DNA of 64,000 nucleotides from Dasypus novemcinctus. Taxonomy: Eukaryota; Chordata; Mammalia; Cingulata; Dasypodidae. Under the pieces are notes generated by a model. It saw only the letters and a list, made by a program, of their open reading frames with translations. It had not been told where the DNA came from and ran no database searches. Below are positions 1 through 12,399 of the stretch, one piece after another. The stretch is taken from assembly GCF_030445035.2 (NCBI RefSeq), contig NC_080680.1, forward strand, positions 101,499,157 through 101,563,156, read 5' to 3'. The translations under genes were made by a program, and so were the position numbers. Within the stretch, counting starts at the first letter, position 1, and each line of letters starts with the position of its first letter.

Positions 1-774
1 TGGATAGTGGCACATAGATATTTCAGGTGTGCTTAGAGCTAGCTCTAAAATTAGAATTAAAGCAGTTCATTCATTCATTCAATCACATACTTATTGAAAG
101 TCTCTTCTAAGAACCTCTCTCTATGTATATGAGTGCCTCATCTTGTTTTCTTCAGTAAAAACAGTCAACCTCCATTCTCAAATAAAAAGAAGAGAAAACA
201 AAATAAAAACACCCCAGCAGGTTCAAGTCTTTTCTTAGATAATAGGTCTAAGGTCATCTTAAACTGCATACAAAAGCTCAGTTCAGCATTTGGCATAGTG
301 CTTCCAAAAACCCTGCACTTGATTTTGTCAGAACTCCTCTCTCCCAACTCAGATCCACTTCCACCTGGAAGTTTGTATTAAGAAAGAGGAGTGTGGTTGG
401 GTGGTTCGCATCTTCTCTCTTTCTCTATCCAGCATTTTGCCTCCTGTTTCTCTGACTTCCTTTCTTGTCTAGACGATGATTAGAATTCCTTCCTCAGACT
501 CTAGGCACTCACTTCCAGCTTGCTGCTGGGTTCCAAGGATCCAAGGCATCTCCATCTCAGCTTTCTCCATCTGGTTCATGGACAGACTGGGGCATCCTTG
601 CCTTGATCATCTTGGAAAGTGCAGGCTGAGCTCACTGGAGGCACACTCTTGTTGCTCCACTCTCAGCCCATGTTCAGTGTACATATCCTTGGCAGGAGTC
701 TGACTTCAGGCCACAGTCTGCATCAACCGCAGACACACACACACATCAAGGAAGCCTACTTTCTCTAGGAATTG
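1..774. other. Unassigned non-coding sequence
   Basis: No gene, exon or repeat recognised. It holds a short ATTC-type run near 68-81 and a CA run near 732-744. Open frames here are under 90 codons and look like chance. The part from about 480 to 774 could be an upstream extension of the L1 3' end that follows, but I cannot show it. Confidence 0.5.
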
Positions 775-779
775 GTTAA

Positions 780-1087
780 AAATGAAGCATCACCCAACCC
801 ATCTTCCCCAGGAGTGTGATCTGGGATGGAATTGGCAAACACTGGACATTGTAAATCCTCCCAGGGCCCACTGGATGGAATGTGGGAGAGTATGGGCCAT
901 GATGTGAACCATTGACCATGGGGTGCAGAGATGCCCAGAGATGTACTTACCAGGTGCAATGGATGTGTCATGATGATGGGAGTGAGGGTTGCTGGGGTGG
1001 GGGGGAGGGATGGGGTGGGGTGGTAGGGTTGAATGGGACCTCATATTTTTTTAATGTAATATTTTTACAAAATCAATAAAAAAAAAC
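780..1087 (+). mobile_element. 5'-truncated L1 3' end (xenarthran type)
   Basis: L1 3' untranslated tail only, with no coding sequence. From about 888 it aligns closely with the copy at 18825-19050: both run from a shared stretch beginning AGTATGGGCC, through a G-rich tract (here 993-1030), to CCTCATAT, TAATGTAATAT and a terminal AATAAA with an A run. The two copies support each other as one family. The upstream limit is uncertain and I see no clear target duplication. Confidence 0.75.
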
Positions 1088-1374
1088 AAAGTCTCTAAAT
1101 AAATTTATTCAAATGTTCCTCTCCTTTCCACACCCTGATCCACTGCCTTTGGACTCTCAGAGCTGCGGAACCAGTACCCTTATATTTCTTCTATGAATTC
1201 TTCATACTAGGATAATGAGGATTTTTTTTTTATCTTCCTTTATTTATTGACCACCCAGTGGAAAGGCAAGCAGAAAGCAGCCCATTCCAACAGTCGGCTA
1301 AATGAGGGAAGCTTGGTGAAAGTTGGCTCTGAAAACACATATGGTTTATTTGGAAAAAGCTTTAACCCTTACTA

Positions 1375-1610
1375 GACATGTGCCTTCGGGAAAATGATGT
1401 TGGTTTTCCAACACTATTTCTAAAAGTGTAAAATGGGTTACTAATGGGGAAATTGCTGCTGTCCTATTGTATTACAGAGTTTTAAATCAATAAACAACCA
1501 TTTATTTGTTCACATGAGTCTCACTCCAACCTTTACATGATTGTGAGGCTCAAATGAGAGAATATATGTGAAAGTGCTTTCTAAATTCTAAAAGTGTTAT
1601 AAAAATGTTC
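1375..1610 (-). mobile_element. MIR-like SINE, split
   Basis: Reads like MIR in reverse: a piece like 'aaaatgggttac' followed by 'gaggctcaaatgagagaata' and 'aaagtgctttctaaa'. An unrelated stretch near 1480-1520 separates the halves. Confidence 0.45.
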
Positions 1611-2029
1611 ATTAATACAATCACAACATCTACAGAACTGTTAATGGGGGAGAGAGCAAATCAGTTGGTATGTTATTTTGTTTTGAATGTAGGGTCAGGG
1701 CGTAAAGTGGCATACACACCCCTCTGCCTGTCAGCAGCCAGCAATTAATCAGTCTCAGGGTATTTTTAAACATCGGGAATCATGTACTTTCCATTCACCA
1801 GCTGGAAGACTGCCATCCAAACAGCCAGCATTCACTACTGGCTGAATTAATACCTGCTGCTACCAAGAACTCAATTCCTCCATCCCTTCCTTCACTTCTA
1901 CTGCCTCATGTAAAGCAGCCGACATAAAGTTCCCTAGAGTTGGGCTTAGACATATTTGTGAAACCTGAAACTCTGACTCTGATATCCATCTTGGAAGGCT
2001 GCAGGGATCAGGGACCCATCATCTGTAGA

Positions 2030-2165
2030 GCATCCAATATGTGATAAGAAATGTGCTAGACATTTTACACACACATATTATTTCATGCCATACTCAGAAC
2101 TCCATCATAAATTTAAATAAATTGAAGTTTAAAGAGGTCTGTGAATTTCCATTTGCTCGTTTGAC
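2030..2165 (+). mobile_element. MIR-like SINE
   Basis: MIR order of words on the plus strand: 'tgtgctagacattttacac', then 'ttatttcatgcc', then a decayed copy of the 'gaggaaactgaggc' core. Confidence 0.5.
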
Positions 2166-2169
2166 AGGT

Positions 2170-2430
2170 TATGAATTAAGCACTTACTTTTGGCTAAGTC
2201 CTAAGTATATTGCAGAGGATACAACATGGAACTTGTGATCTTACAGAAAAGATCATGAAAAATAGAACAGACATGCGAATAAACACAGACTGAAGTTCCA
2301 CGAAGGGACTTCCAAGAATAAGTGGTAAAAATTCAGGTGGATGGGTAAGGAAATATATGGGATCAGAAAACCGAAAGATGAAAAGTAGCCCTCTGTCCAA
2401 AAGGACTGTGTGGAGACCAAGTCCTGGTGA
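2170..2430 (-). mobile_element. L2 3' end, antisense
   Basis: Reads as reversed L2: 'aagcacttacttttggctaa' and a decayed 'ggatacaacatggaac' match the usual antisense L2 tail. Heavily diverged. Confidence 0.45.
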
Positions 2431-2584
2431 CATAATTTAAGCCTTTATATTTCACCATGAGGGATCCTTGTACTTTCTGATACAAGAACTGATACATTCT
2501 CATTTTGCTCAAGTTAACGTCAGGAATCTTAATATAGACTCAGGGACAGAAGTGCCACATTGTAAGACCTTTTTTTGTGACACA

Positions 2585-2740
2585 TACCAGCTGGTGTCTT
2601 TAGGAAATTCATTTCAAATTCCTGAGCTTCAGCTTCCAAATCTGCCTTGTTAAACTTATAGTTCTGTTCTGAGGATCATTGGGTAGTGTATGTGAAGAAG
2701 TTTTCAAACGTGCTTCACAAATGTAAGAGATTACTGAACA
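2585..2740 (-). mobile_element. MIR SINE, antisense
   Basis: Order typical of reversed MIR: 'ggaaattcatttcaaattcc', 'gagcttcagcttccaaatct', then 'gaggatcattgggtagtgta' and 'gtgcttcacaaatgtaag'. Confidence 0.6.
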
Positions 2741-2984
2741 CACCAAAAACCTCCTAAAAGAAAACAATCATGATCCACATCTGTAGCTTAACATGATATA
2801 AACCCAAAAGGTTAAACCTTTTCCAAGAGGAGGGGATTTACCAAGTTAGGACATTTAAGAAAAGCCCTGATCACAAACCTGCTGACGCACTTAGTTCCCA
2901 ATTTCGTCCAGGGTATGGACCTTGCCTTCCACATATCACCAAAATGTTTCTTCTCTCCTACCACCACCTACCCTCCATCACTGT

Positions 2985-3155
2985 TTCCCAAACTTGCAGT
3001 ACATTAAGAATCATCTGCAGGGTTGGGCGACTTGACACATATCCACATTCTGAGACCCAGTTCTTGGATTACTGAATCTGAAGGTTAAGTCAAGGTTTCA
3101 AGTACATTTAATAAACAGTTCAGGTGATTCTTGTGATAAGCTTGTTAGGAGAAAC
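2985..3155 (+). mobile_element. MER5-type hAT transposon remnant (first)
   Basis: Non-autonomous hAT-Charlie (MER5 group) pattern: 'cccaaacttgcagtacatta', 'agaatcatctgcag', a decayed 'gattcagtaggtctggggt' core and 'caggtgattcttgtgataag'. No transposase coding. It is followed at once by a second member of the group. Confidence 0.6.
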
Positions 3156-3159
3156 TACA

Positions 3160-3320
3160 GGTTATCTGTCCTCAAACCTGTATGTGCATTAGGATCACCT
3201 GGGGTGCTTATGAAAAAGATTCCTGGCAATAATCTCCAACAGTTTTAATTCAGTGAGGGGTGGGGCTAGAGGGCAGGAGGGGCACTCTGGAGTTGCATTT
3301 TTAGCAAATTGCTTGCCCAT
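3160..3320 (+). mobile_element. MER5-type hAT transposon remnant (second)
   Basis: Second MER5-like copy head to tail with the first: 'cctcaaacctgtatgtgcat', 'taggatcacctggggtgctt', 'aattcagtgaggggtggggc', 'gcatttttagcaaattgc'. This order matches the MER5 consensus as I know it. Confidence 0.65.
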
Positions 3321-3554
3321 CTCCTAACCATCATCTTCTGAATCCTCTTCAAGACTACCTTTCTATATCTTTCCCCACAGTGTCCTATCAGTTGAAATTC
3401 CACTTCTTGCAAATGGCCCTGAAAGTTTCTGCCCACAGCTCTGGGATTATTTAAGATCTTTAGGGACAGATATGGACTCTCTGACATCATTCACTGATGT
3501 AGCTTGTATTGTTATTAATTTGATATTGGAGGGGAAAGCAGAGAATTTAGAGAC

Positions 3555-3625
3555 AATTAGAAAAGAAGAGAGGGACAGAGGGAGAAGAGAGGCAGAGAGG
3601 GAGAAAGAAAGGAATGGAAGGAAAC
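3555..3625. repeat. GA-rich low-complexity tract
   Basis: About 70 bases almost purely of G and A on the plus strand (AGAG, GGGA and GAAAG words). Simple sequence. Confidence 0.8.
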
Positions 3626-4539
3626 ATTTAATGGCTTAAGTGCCAGAAACAGATGGGCATGCCTGTTGACCTTGGAGTCAGAAAGCCCAAATATTGTGTA
3701 TATCCCACACACATTTGAAGGAATGTTGCGTAAGTCTCTTCTATGGTAGTGTAAGAGAGTTACAGGAATTCCTGGTTTCTTAGTACAGAAAGGATACATT
3801 TTTATGTCATCCTGAAGGCTACTCATTCCAGGGCTTCTCAAATCACATTTAAAGATTTTAACTCTGTGGAATATATGTTCTCCCCTCTGGGAAAACAGAA
3901 AAATGAACAAAGAAAGAAGCATGAGGTGGAGCAGGAGAAACTAAAACATTTATCCAGGCGAACAATAGAGCTTCCCCAGACCCCATCCAGCCTACGCTGG
4001 ACTTTTCTGAATCATTAAACCTTCCAATTGCCTTGGGTGTAACTTTCCCCAACTCAGCTACAATCATCAGTGAGAGAGAACGTGCCTGAGTGCTAATGTG
4101 TTAAGTCAGCACCACAGGAGTTTTAGGTTGGGAGGGGCAGAGGATGGTAATGGGTGAGAATAACAGCTGCCTGCAAGAAGTCTGTGCTAACCAGAGACAC
4201 TCTGTCAGCCCAGGAGAGACTCAAAGTTTGTCAAGGTAGCACTGAGGCTGATGATGACTGGTGGAATTTCCAAGCAGCCTACAAGTGTGCTCTTCCTGGA
4301 AGCTTTCTACATTTTCTTTATTCCTGAAGCTAATTCATCCCTTTCTCTTTCTCAGAGAAAACAGGGAGTGAGTCTGTACTCGCTTTGACTCTTTTCTCTT
4401 TAGATCCAATTGGAAATGATCCAATTTGCCTGCTAGCAACTTAGCATTTGTTTGCCATCCCGTGCAAAGAAGCAAAGAATGGGTAATCAGCCTGCATGAT
4501 CCTTTTGAAATTATGTCTTTATTCATATGATACATACCT

Positions 4540-5012
4540 CGGGACTCCTTCTGCTTCCACCCCTGAGAGGCCTACATTTTATAATGGTTTCCAATGCTCT
4601 TAGAGTAAAGACTAAAATACTTAAAGGGTCTACGAGGATGTGTACAGTCTGGCCTCTACAACAGCTTAAGCCTCATTGCTTGCCCAGCTCTCATCTGCTT
4701 ATCACACATCTGCCTTCCTTGACTTCCTACCCTCTAATCAAGGCTCAGGCGCAAATTTCATTTCTTTCAAAAGTTGTCCCCAGAATAGCGCAGGTTTCCT
4801 GTGGAAAATTTATGACCTCTTAGCACCTTCATTTCTCCTTTATATTACTTATCATGAGTATAATTAAAATAATAACTATTATGGGGTTATTTACAGAATG
4901 CCTATTGCTAAGTGCTCTGGTAAAATGCCAGGTCCATCAAAGTTGGAACTGTGTTCAGTGTACCCCGAGAGTGCGGTAGAATGCCAGGGGCTGATAAATA
5001 TTTCTGGAGAGA
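4540..5012 (+). mobile_element. L2 LINE 3' part, sense
   Basis: Reads like the L2 ORF2 end and tail: 'agagtaaagactaaaatact', 'tacagtctggcctctacaac', 'tgcttgcccagctctcatct', then a tail with 'aatgccaggggctgataaat' and 'atttctgg'. Frames are broken. A MIR-like stretch near 4860-4925 may interrupt it. Confidence 0.6.
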
Positions 5013-5109
5013 ATCATAGGTGAAGCTGCAGAGAGTTTACAGGAAAAATCCTCTATGCTGGTTTTCTTTGCTCTTCATTTACAAACGTACACAGCAGCAG
5101 GGGTCTTCT

Positions 5110-5507
5110 TTTTTTTAATAATTATTTATTTATTTATTTTTAAAGATTTATTTTATTTTATTTAATTCCCCCCCCCCCCCCCCAGTTGTCTGTTCTCTGT
5201 GTCTATTTGCTGCGGCTTGTTTCTTTGTCCACTTCTGTTGTCGTCATTGGCACGGGAAGTGTGGGCGGCGCCATTCCTGGGCAGGCTGCACTTTCTTTCT
5301 TGCTGGGCGGCTCTCCTTACGGGGTGCACTTCTTGCGCGTGGGGCTCCCCTATGCGGGGGACACCCTTGCATGGCGCGGCACTCCTTGCGTGCATCAGCA
5401 CTGCGCATGGGCCAGCTCCACATGGGTCAAGGAGGCCCGGGGTTTGAACCCCGGACCTCCCATGTGGTAGACGGACGCCCTAACCACTGGGCCAAGTCTG
5501 TTTCCCT
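5110..5507 (-). mobile_element. DAS-III SINE, full length, antisense
   Basis: tRNA-derived armadillo SINE of the long form. In its own sense it begins GGGAAACAGACTTGGCCCAG with an intact A-box (TGGCCCAGTGG) and a B-box-like GGTTTGAACCCCGG word read from the other strand, followed by a roughly 250-base body, a 16-base G run (C run at 5168-5183) and an A-rich tail. A perfect 11-bp target duplication (AGGGGTCTTCT) lies at 5099-5109 and 5508-5518. Open frames across it on either strand are by-products of its GC-rich body. It lacks an internal stretch of about 45 bases present in the copy at 33667. Confidence 0.93.
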
Positions 5508-5518
5508 AGGGGTCTTCT

Positions 5519-7131
5519 GATCTTCAAACTCTAGGCACAATTGGGAAGAGCTCCCAATTCCACCAGCTTTAGATATCCAAATGCATTCATTCCATCCCCC
5601 AAAAAATTATTTTTAAAACTACAATGTTTTTATTCCTTGGCTAGTTCAGCTTCTAATCCCTGTTTCCAGACATGCTTCTCTCTTTTGTACCATGTTGAAA
5701 ATTTATGAGACTCACTTAACTTCTGTATCTCCTTTATAAAATGCTATAAAATGCTTATCTAAAGCATTTCTGAATGTAGATAATATTACTGAAGATTTCA
5801 AGGGTGGGAGGAGGTAGAGGGGGTGGTTATATAATACAGAGCAATACAAACATCTTCCAAAGTTTTCCAACCACGATCTCCCTCACCATCCTATAGGTCT
5901 CCCCACCACCATATATGTACCCTACCAGCATATTTATTCTTCAGCCCTTCCCTTCATTCTCTCAGCCTCCCATAAATTTTTTTTTCTAAACACTCTTCTC
6001 ATTCATGGTCTTTACTTGGTTTCAGGAGTTCCAAAGAAAATATGTATCCACTTATAAACAAATAAAGTTTCCCTCTCTTAAAAAAGTGTTGGCATATTCC
6101 AAAAATGAGACTTAGAGAATATGACCTAGTTTGAGTGGTATTTCCAGTTATTTTCCCAAACAAAGGGTAGTTTCCTTCCCAAGAAGAATCTCATTGCCAG
6201 CTAGTAAGATGATGTTTTAATTTTCATTGTATAGTTACCTTCTCTTTAAAAGATAAAATTTGTCATATTTTCTTGCCAAATGACTTACTTTATAGAAAAT
6301 TGAATTAATTCCTCCAAGTAAAAAGCAAACTGGTCAACGGTTATAACAGATAATGGAATCACATCCAACACTATGATTAGTAATCAGAGAGATCTAGGTT
6401 AAAATCCCTTTGAACCTACAGCCTCTGGGACTGCACATAAGTTATTCAAACTCTCTAATGTTTACTTTCTTAACCATAAAATAATAATGCTTCTAGATTT
6501 TTCAGTTACACGAAATAATAAATCACTTTATTACCTAAGACAGTTTGAAATGGTTTGTTTGCTGCTTGTCATCAAAAACTTCATAAATAAACCACTGTTT
6601 TTACCTCATGTATTAATGTACACCTTTCTCTATTTCAACACCATCTTTTCAATTCAACTTATCTGTTTCTCTATTTGTTATAACACCTCAGCTTGGAACA
6701 TTAGTAATCCTCAGTAGGAAGTACTAACGATTGTAATATTAATAAAACTCTATTATTTTACTTTTTAAATATTTATAAAATATGACTATCAAGAGTTTCA
6801 ATTTTATAATTATCTTATATTTCACTTGTATATTTTTAAAATATAGTTATGATCATATATGTAAGCTATGCATTGGTTATATTTGTTTTCTGCTTGCCTA
6901 TCCAACATCCTTTCCTGTCATTGTTCTAATCGTGCAGAACTCTGAAAAAAATTTGCACTGGACAATGTTAAGTGGGCCAGAATGGCTACTCAGGAGTTAC
7001 TATTGTACAGGACAGAGAGTAGAACTCAACTCTGAGGAAGACATGACAAGGGCAGTGGAAAAGTACTAGTGGGCCATCTAGTGATAGAGGGGAAAGGGAA
7101 TATAGGAGCTGGGGGTGGGCAGGTAGATACT
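5519..7131. other. Non-coding, AT-rich stretch with one MIR-like piece
   Basis: No gene recognised. A reversed MIR-like piece lies at about 6365-6490 ('agatctaggttaaaatccct', 'aagttattcaaactctctaa'). Open frames at 6487-6717 and 6782-7069 are AT-rich, have no recognisable motif and look like chance. Confidence 0.5.
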
Positions 7132-7142
7132 TGGAACAATTA
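7132..7142. repeat. Left target-site duplication of the antisense L1
   Basis: TGGAACAATTA, repeated exactly at 14540-14550. The two copies bracket the whole antisense L1 together with the dimeric SINE at its 5' end. Confidence 0.8.
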
Positions 7143-7799
7143 ATGGATCTATTTTTGTTGTTTTTTAAATTACAAATCAATTTTATTTATACCTATTAAT
7201 AAAACATACAATTCATCTAAAGTATACAGTCAATGGTAGTTGGTATAATCACATAGTTGTACCTTCATCACTTCAATCATTATGAGACCATTTTTGTTAT
7301 TTCAATAATAATAATAACAAACAAAAAACAAACAAGAAAATTCCTCACTTCTCAATCTCCCTATGTTTCCCTCACTGTTTATAGCTTCTGTTTTGGCTAT
7401 TCTACCCAAAGTGTGTAATCAATGGCTTTTAGTATAATCACAATGTTGTATATTCATCATCTCAAATATTTTAAAACAATTTCATTACTCCAAAAAGAAA
7501 GACTCCACATCCCTTAACATTCCTTCCTCAGATATACATAACCATTAGTCTCATTTCATCTTTATAAATTGATTTATATTTACATTTTATATAAATGGAA
7601 TCATGCAACATGTAGTATCTGTGTCTGGTCTCCTTTACTTAGTATAATGTTTTGGATTTTTTGTCTGATATTAATATTTTGAAGTATTAATTTACATTTG
7701 TTTAGTTTCAAAGAAAAACAGTCTTATATATGCAATTCTATCCATAATCATATTTCACATAATATATTTATGTTTTACATAATATACTTATTTCATAAT

Positions 7800-10700
7800 A
7801 GGGCAATCATACAGTATTTGTCCTTTTGTGTCTAGCTTGCTTCACTCAACCTAATGTCCTCCAGGTTCATCCATGTTGTCATATGTTTAACAACTTCATT
7901 TCTTCTTACTGCTGCATAATATTCCATTGTGTGTATACTCTACAATTTGTTTAACCATTCATCAGTTGATGAACACCTGGGTTGTTTCCAACTTTTGGCT
8001 ATCATGAATAACGCTTCTGTGAACATCAGTGCTCAGATACCTATTAGTCACACTGCCCTCAGTTCTTCTGGGTATATACTAGGCAAAGATATTGCCAGTT
8101 CCCATTGCAAGTTTATACTCAACCTCCTTAGGAACTGCCAAACAGTCCTCCACTGTGGCTGTACCATTCTACATTCCCATCAACAGTGAATAAGCATTCC
8201 TATCTCAGCACATCCTCTCCAACAGTAACAGTTTTCTGATTTTTTAATAGCGGCCAGTCTAAGAGGTATGAAATGTTATCTCATTGTAGTTTTGATTTGC
8301 ATTTCCCTAATCACTAGTGATGTTGAACTTTTTCCATGTGCTTCTTTGCCATTTGTATTTCTTCTTTGGATAGTTGTCTTTTCAAGTATTTTGCCCATCT
8401 TTTAATCAGATACTTTGTCTTTTTATTGTTGAGCTGTATGATCTTCTTGTATATCATGGATATTAAACCCTTATCAGATATGTGAACGCCAAATATTTTC
8501 TCCCATTGAGTAAGCTGCCTTTTCAAACCTTTTGACAAAGTCCTTTCAGGTGCAAAAGTGTTGAATTTTGAGGAGGTTACCTCTATCTATTTTTCCTTTT
8601 GTTGATTGTGCTTTGAGCTTAAGGTTTAAGAAACTGCCTATCCCAAGATCTTGGAGATGTTTTCTTACATTGTCTTCTAGGGGTTTTATGGCTGTTGTTC
8701 TTATATTTAAGTCCTTGATCCATTATGAGTGAATGTTTGTAAAAGGAGTGAGATAGGGGTCTTCTTTCTTTCTTTTGGATATAGCTATCCAGTTCTTCCA
8801 GCACCATTTGTTGAATGGACTGTTCGGGCCCAGCTGGGTGGGCTTAAAAGTCTTGTCAAAAATCACTTGACTGTAAATGTGAAGGTCAATTACTGAGTTT
8901 TCAGTTTGGTTCCATTTGTCAATCTCTGTCTTCATGATAGTACTGTGCTATTTGTACCACTGTAGCTAAATAACGTGCTTTCAAATCAGGAAGTGAGAGT
9001 TCTCCCAGTTTGTTCTTCTTTTTTACAACATTTTTGCCTATTTGGGACCCCTTACCCTTAAAAATAAATTTAATTTTTGACTTTTCGATTTCTGAAAAAA
9101 AGGTTTTTGGGATTTTTATTGGGATTGCATTGACTCTGTAAATCAGTTTTGGTAGAATTAACAGTTTAGTGATATTTAGTCTTCCAATCTATGAACATGG
9201 AATGAACTTCCATTTACTTAAGTCTTCTTTCATTTCTTTTACTAATGTTTTGTATTTTTCTGAATACTTGCCCTTTATTCCTTGGTAAAGTTTATTCCTC
9301 AACATTTAATTGTATTAGCCACTATTTTAAATGGAATTCTTTTCTGATTTCCTCCTCAGATTTCACATTAGTGGGCCATAGAAATGCTATCGATTTTTGC
9401 TTATTAACCATATATCCTGTCATTCTGCTAAACTTGCCTATTAATTAGAATTAATTAGCTTTTTGTGGATTTTTTTAGGATTTCTAGATATAGAACCATG
9501 TTATCAGCAAATAGTAGAAGTTTTACCTCTTCTTTTCCAGTTTGGGTGTCTTTTATTTCTTTGCTTAGCCTAATCACTCTAGCCAGAACTTCTAGCACAA
9601 TATTGAATACTAATGGTGACAATGGACATCCTTGTCTTGTTCGTGATCTCAGAGGGAAAGCTTTCAGTCTTTCACCATTGAGTACAATGCTAGTTGTAGA
9701 TTTTTAATATATGCACTTTACCATATTGAGAAAGCGTCCTTCAAAACTTTTATTTTTTGGAGTGTTTTTATCAAGAAAAGGTGCTGCATTTTGTTGAATT
9801 CCTTTTCTGCATCAATTGAGAAGATCATGTGATTTTTCTTCTTCCATTTATCAATGTAGTTTATTATGCTAATTGATTTTCTTCTGTTGATTCAACCTTG
9901 CATACTTGGGATAAAACCCACTTGATCGTGGTGTTTAATTCTTTTAATGTGCTTTTGGATTCTGTTTGCAAGAATTTTGTTGAGGATTTTTACATCTATA
10001 TGCATTAAACATACTTGTTAGTAATTTTCTTTTATTGTAGTATCTTTATATGGTTTGGTATTAGGGTGATGCTGGCATTGTAGAATGAGTTTGGTAACAT
10101 TCTTTCCTGTTCAGTTTTTTGGAAGAGCTTGAGCAAGCTCAGTATTAATTTGTTTTTGTTTTTTTTTTCAGGGTGTCTGTGAGTAGAGACTCATCAGGCA
10201 ACTTTATTTTTTACAAGGGCTCTCTATATACCCCAGTCTATGTAACAACAAGCAGGAATATATAACCTACATGACAACAAGCAGCGACATGCAGTTAACT
10301 ATCAGCATTACTCTAAGTCTAGGGGATTAAAAAAATTCTTATCTCAAGGTACAAAGTCTAAGTGTTCTATTTACTACAAAAGTTATGTGCTCATCTTTTC
10401 TTTCAGCCTTTAACAGCTTCATCCCATTTTCCAGGAAGTCGTAATTACTGCATTCCTTAGGTTGCAAGCATAGCCATGGAGACAGCACGTCTCTCCTTGT
10501 GAGGCCACTGTGCCTCAGTTTCCAGTATCTCCCCCTTTTTGTTTTAGTCGAGGAGACCGTGCCTGTCTTAGTTTGCCCTCCTCTAAGAGTCTTACCCATC
10601 ATTGACTACCAGCCAAGCTCTTCAACTAGGGGAAGTTATTGAAGTGCGTTTGCTAGCACCAGATTATTTGCATGTCCCACAGCTGTGGTACCTTAATTTA

Positions 10701-12200
10701 TTTTTAATGATTGGTAGAATTCACCTGTAAAGCCATTTAGTCCTGGGTTTTTCATCTTTGGGAGGTTTTTGATGAATATTTCAATCTCTTCACTTCTGAT
10801 TGGTTTGTTGTGGTCTTCTATTTCTTCTAAAGTCAGTGTAGGTGGTTCACATATTTCTAGGAATTTGTCCATCTTGTCTACATTTTCAAGTTTTTGGCAT
10901 ACAGTTGTTCATGGTATCCTCTTATGATCTTTCTTATTTCTTCAGGTCAATGATAATGTCCCCCCTCTCAATTCTAATTTTATTTATTTGTGCCTTTTCT
11001 CTTTTTTCTTTATCAGTCTAGCTAAGCATTTGTCAATTTTGTTGATCTTTCCAAAGAATCAACTTTTAGTTTTGTTGAATCTCTCTACTGCTTTTTCTTC
11101 TTCTTCTTCTTGATTTCATTTACTTCCACTGTGATCTTTACTATTTATTTCCTTTGAGTTGGTTTGGGATTGGTTTGCTCTTCTTTTTTCTAGTTCTTCC
11201 AGGTTTGCCTTAGATCATCAATTTTAGCTCTTTCTTCTTTCTTTAATGTAAGCATTGGGGGCTATAAATTTCCCTCTCAGCATTGCCTTTGTGGTGTCCT
11301 ATACAGTTTCTTTTTTTTGTTGTTATTGATTTTATTTCATTTGTTTATTTTTAATATTTTAAAATTTTTTGTGTTTTTTCAAAAATTTTCCGTAGGTTTT
11401 CATGTTGTATTCTCCTTTTCATTTGTCTCAAGATATTTGCTGAGTTCTCCTGCAATTTCTTCTTTGATGAACTGATTGTTCAAGAGTGTGTTGTTTAATC
11501 TCCATATATTTATTTTCCATCCATTATTGATTTCTAGCTTCATTTTGTTATGATCAGAAAAAGTGTTCTGCATAATTTCAAAATTATTAATTTTATTGAG
11601 ACTTGTCTTGTGACCCAAACATGTGGTCTATCTTGGAGAAGGATCCATGAGCACTTAAAAAGAATGTGTATCCTGCTGTTTTGAGATACAATGCTCTATA
11701 GATATATTTTAGGTCTAGTTTATTTGTCATATTATTCAAGCTCTCCATTCCTTTATCTTCCACTTACCAGATGTTCTATCCAATGCTGAGGGTGGAGTAT
11801 TTAAGTCTCCAACTATTATTATAGAAACATCTATTTCTCCCTTCAGTTTTGCCAGCATGTGTCTCATTTATTTTGGGGCATAAATATTTAGAATAGTTAT
11901 TTCTTCTTGTTGAATTGCCCCTTTTACTAATATATAATGACATTCTTCCTCCCTTATAACAGTTTTGCATTTAAAATCTATTTTGTTTGATATTATTATT
12001 GCTACTCCAGCCCTTTTTTGGTTACTATTTGTGTGGAATATCTTTTTCCAACCTTTCACTTTTTACCTGGTTGCGTCCTTATGTCTGAGGTGCTTCTCTT
12101 ATAGACAACATATAGATGGCTCATATTTTTTTAATCCATTCTATCAATGTCTTTTGATTGGAGAATTCAAGTCATTAGCATTCAATGTTATAACTCTAAA
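7800..12200 (-). pseudogene. L1 ORF2 (endonuclease-reverse transcriptase), dead
   Basis: ORF2p normally nicks target DNA and copies L1 RNA there. Going downstream on the minus strand I can read endonuclease pieces (RAGVAIIISNKID and ILNIYAPK at 11868-12059; LGHKTSLNK-like and FSDHNKMKLEINN at 11400-11618), the reverse transcriptase block [16 protein letters not shown] at about 9570-9633, the active-site box as FADN instead of FADD at 9500-9511, and C-terminal pieces (FNKWCWKNWIAISK at 8723-8935; [14 protein letters not shown] at 8314-8538). The protein would be about 1,270 residues; it is broken by many stops and by the retroviral insert at 10152-10692. Confidence 0.9.
10152..10692 (-). mobile_element. 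Processed ERV2-like transcript inserted in L1 ORF2
   Basis: A 541-bp insertion splitting L1 ORF2. Read on the minus strand it has about 150 bases of retroviral sequence, a polypurine tract (AAAAAGGGGGAGA, 10540-10528), then about 360 bases of LTR-like sequence with a TATA-like TATATAG near 10230, AATAAA at 10208-10203, and a poly(A) tail from 10168 after a further 34 bases. It ends where R would end, with no U5. The 7-bp duplication TTAATTT (10145-10151 and 10693-10699) matches the uninterrupted L1 context. This fits an ERV-class II (beta-like) RNA copied by L1 rather than a solo LTR. It encodes nothing intact. Confidence 0.75.
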
Positions 12201-12399
12201 ACCATTACTTCATCTATTTTGACTTTGGCTTTCTGTTTTCATATAGTTCTATTGTCTATCTTTTTCACCATTTCTATAATAATTTTCATTTCTACATTCT
12301 TTTCCAAGTCACTCACCTTTGTTTTTTTTTCCTTTCTGGCTGCAGTACTCCCTTTAGTATCTCTTATAATTCTTTTCTTTTAGTAACATATTATATCAG

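Noticed and set aside
5168..5183. The 16-base C run as a standalone regulatory or i-motif element
   Set aside because: It is the G run that belongs to the 3' part of the DAS-III SINE, also present in the other copy.
10152..10692. Calling the retroviral block a simple solo LTR
   Set aside because: It contains a polypurine tract inside, ends in poly(A) after R-like sequence, and lacks a 6-bp TG...CA-bounded unit.
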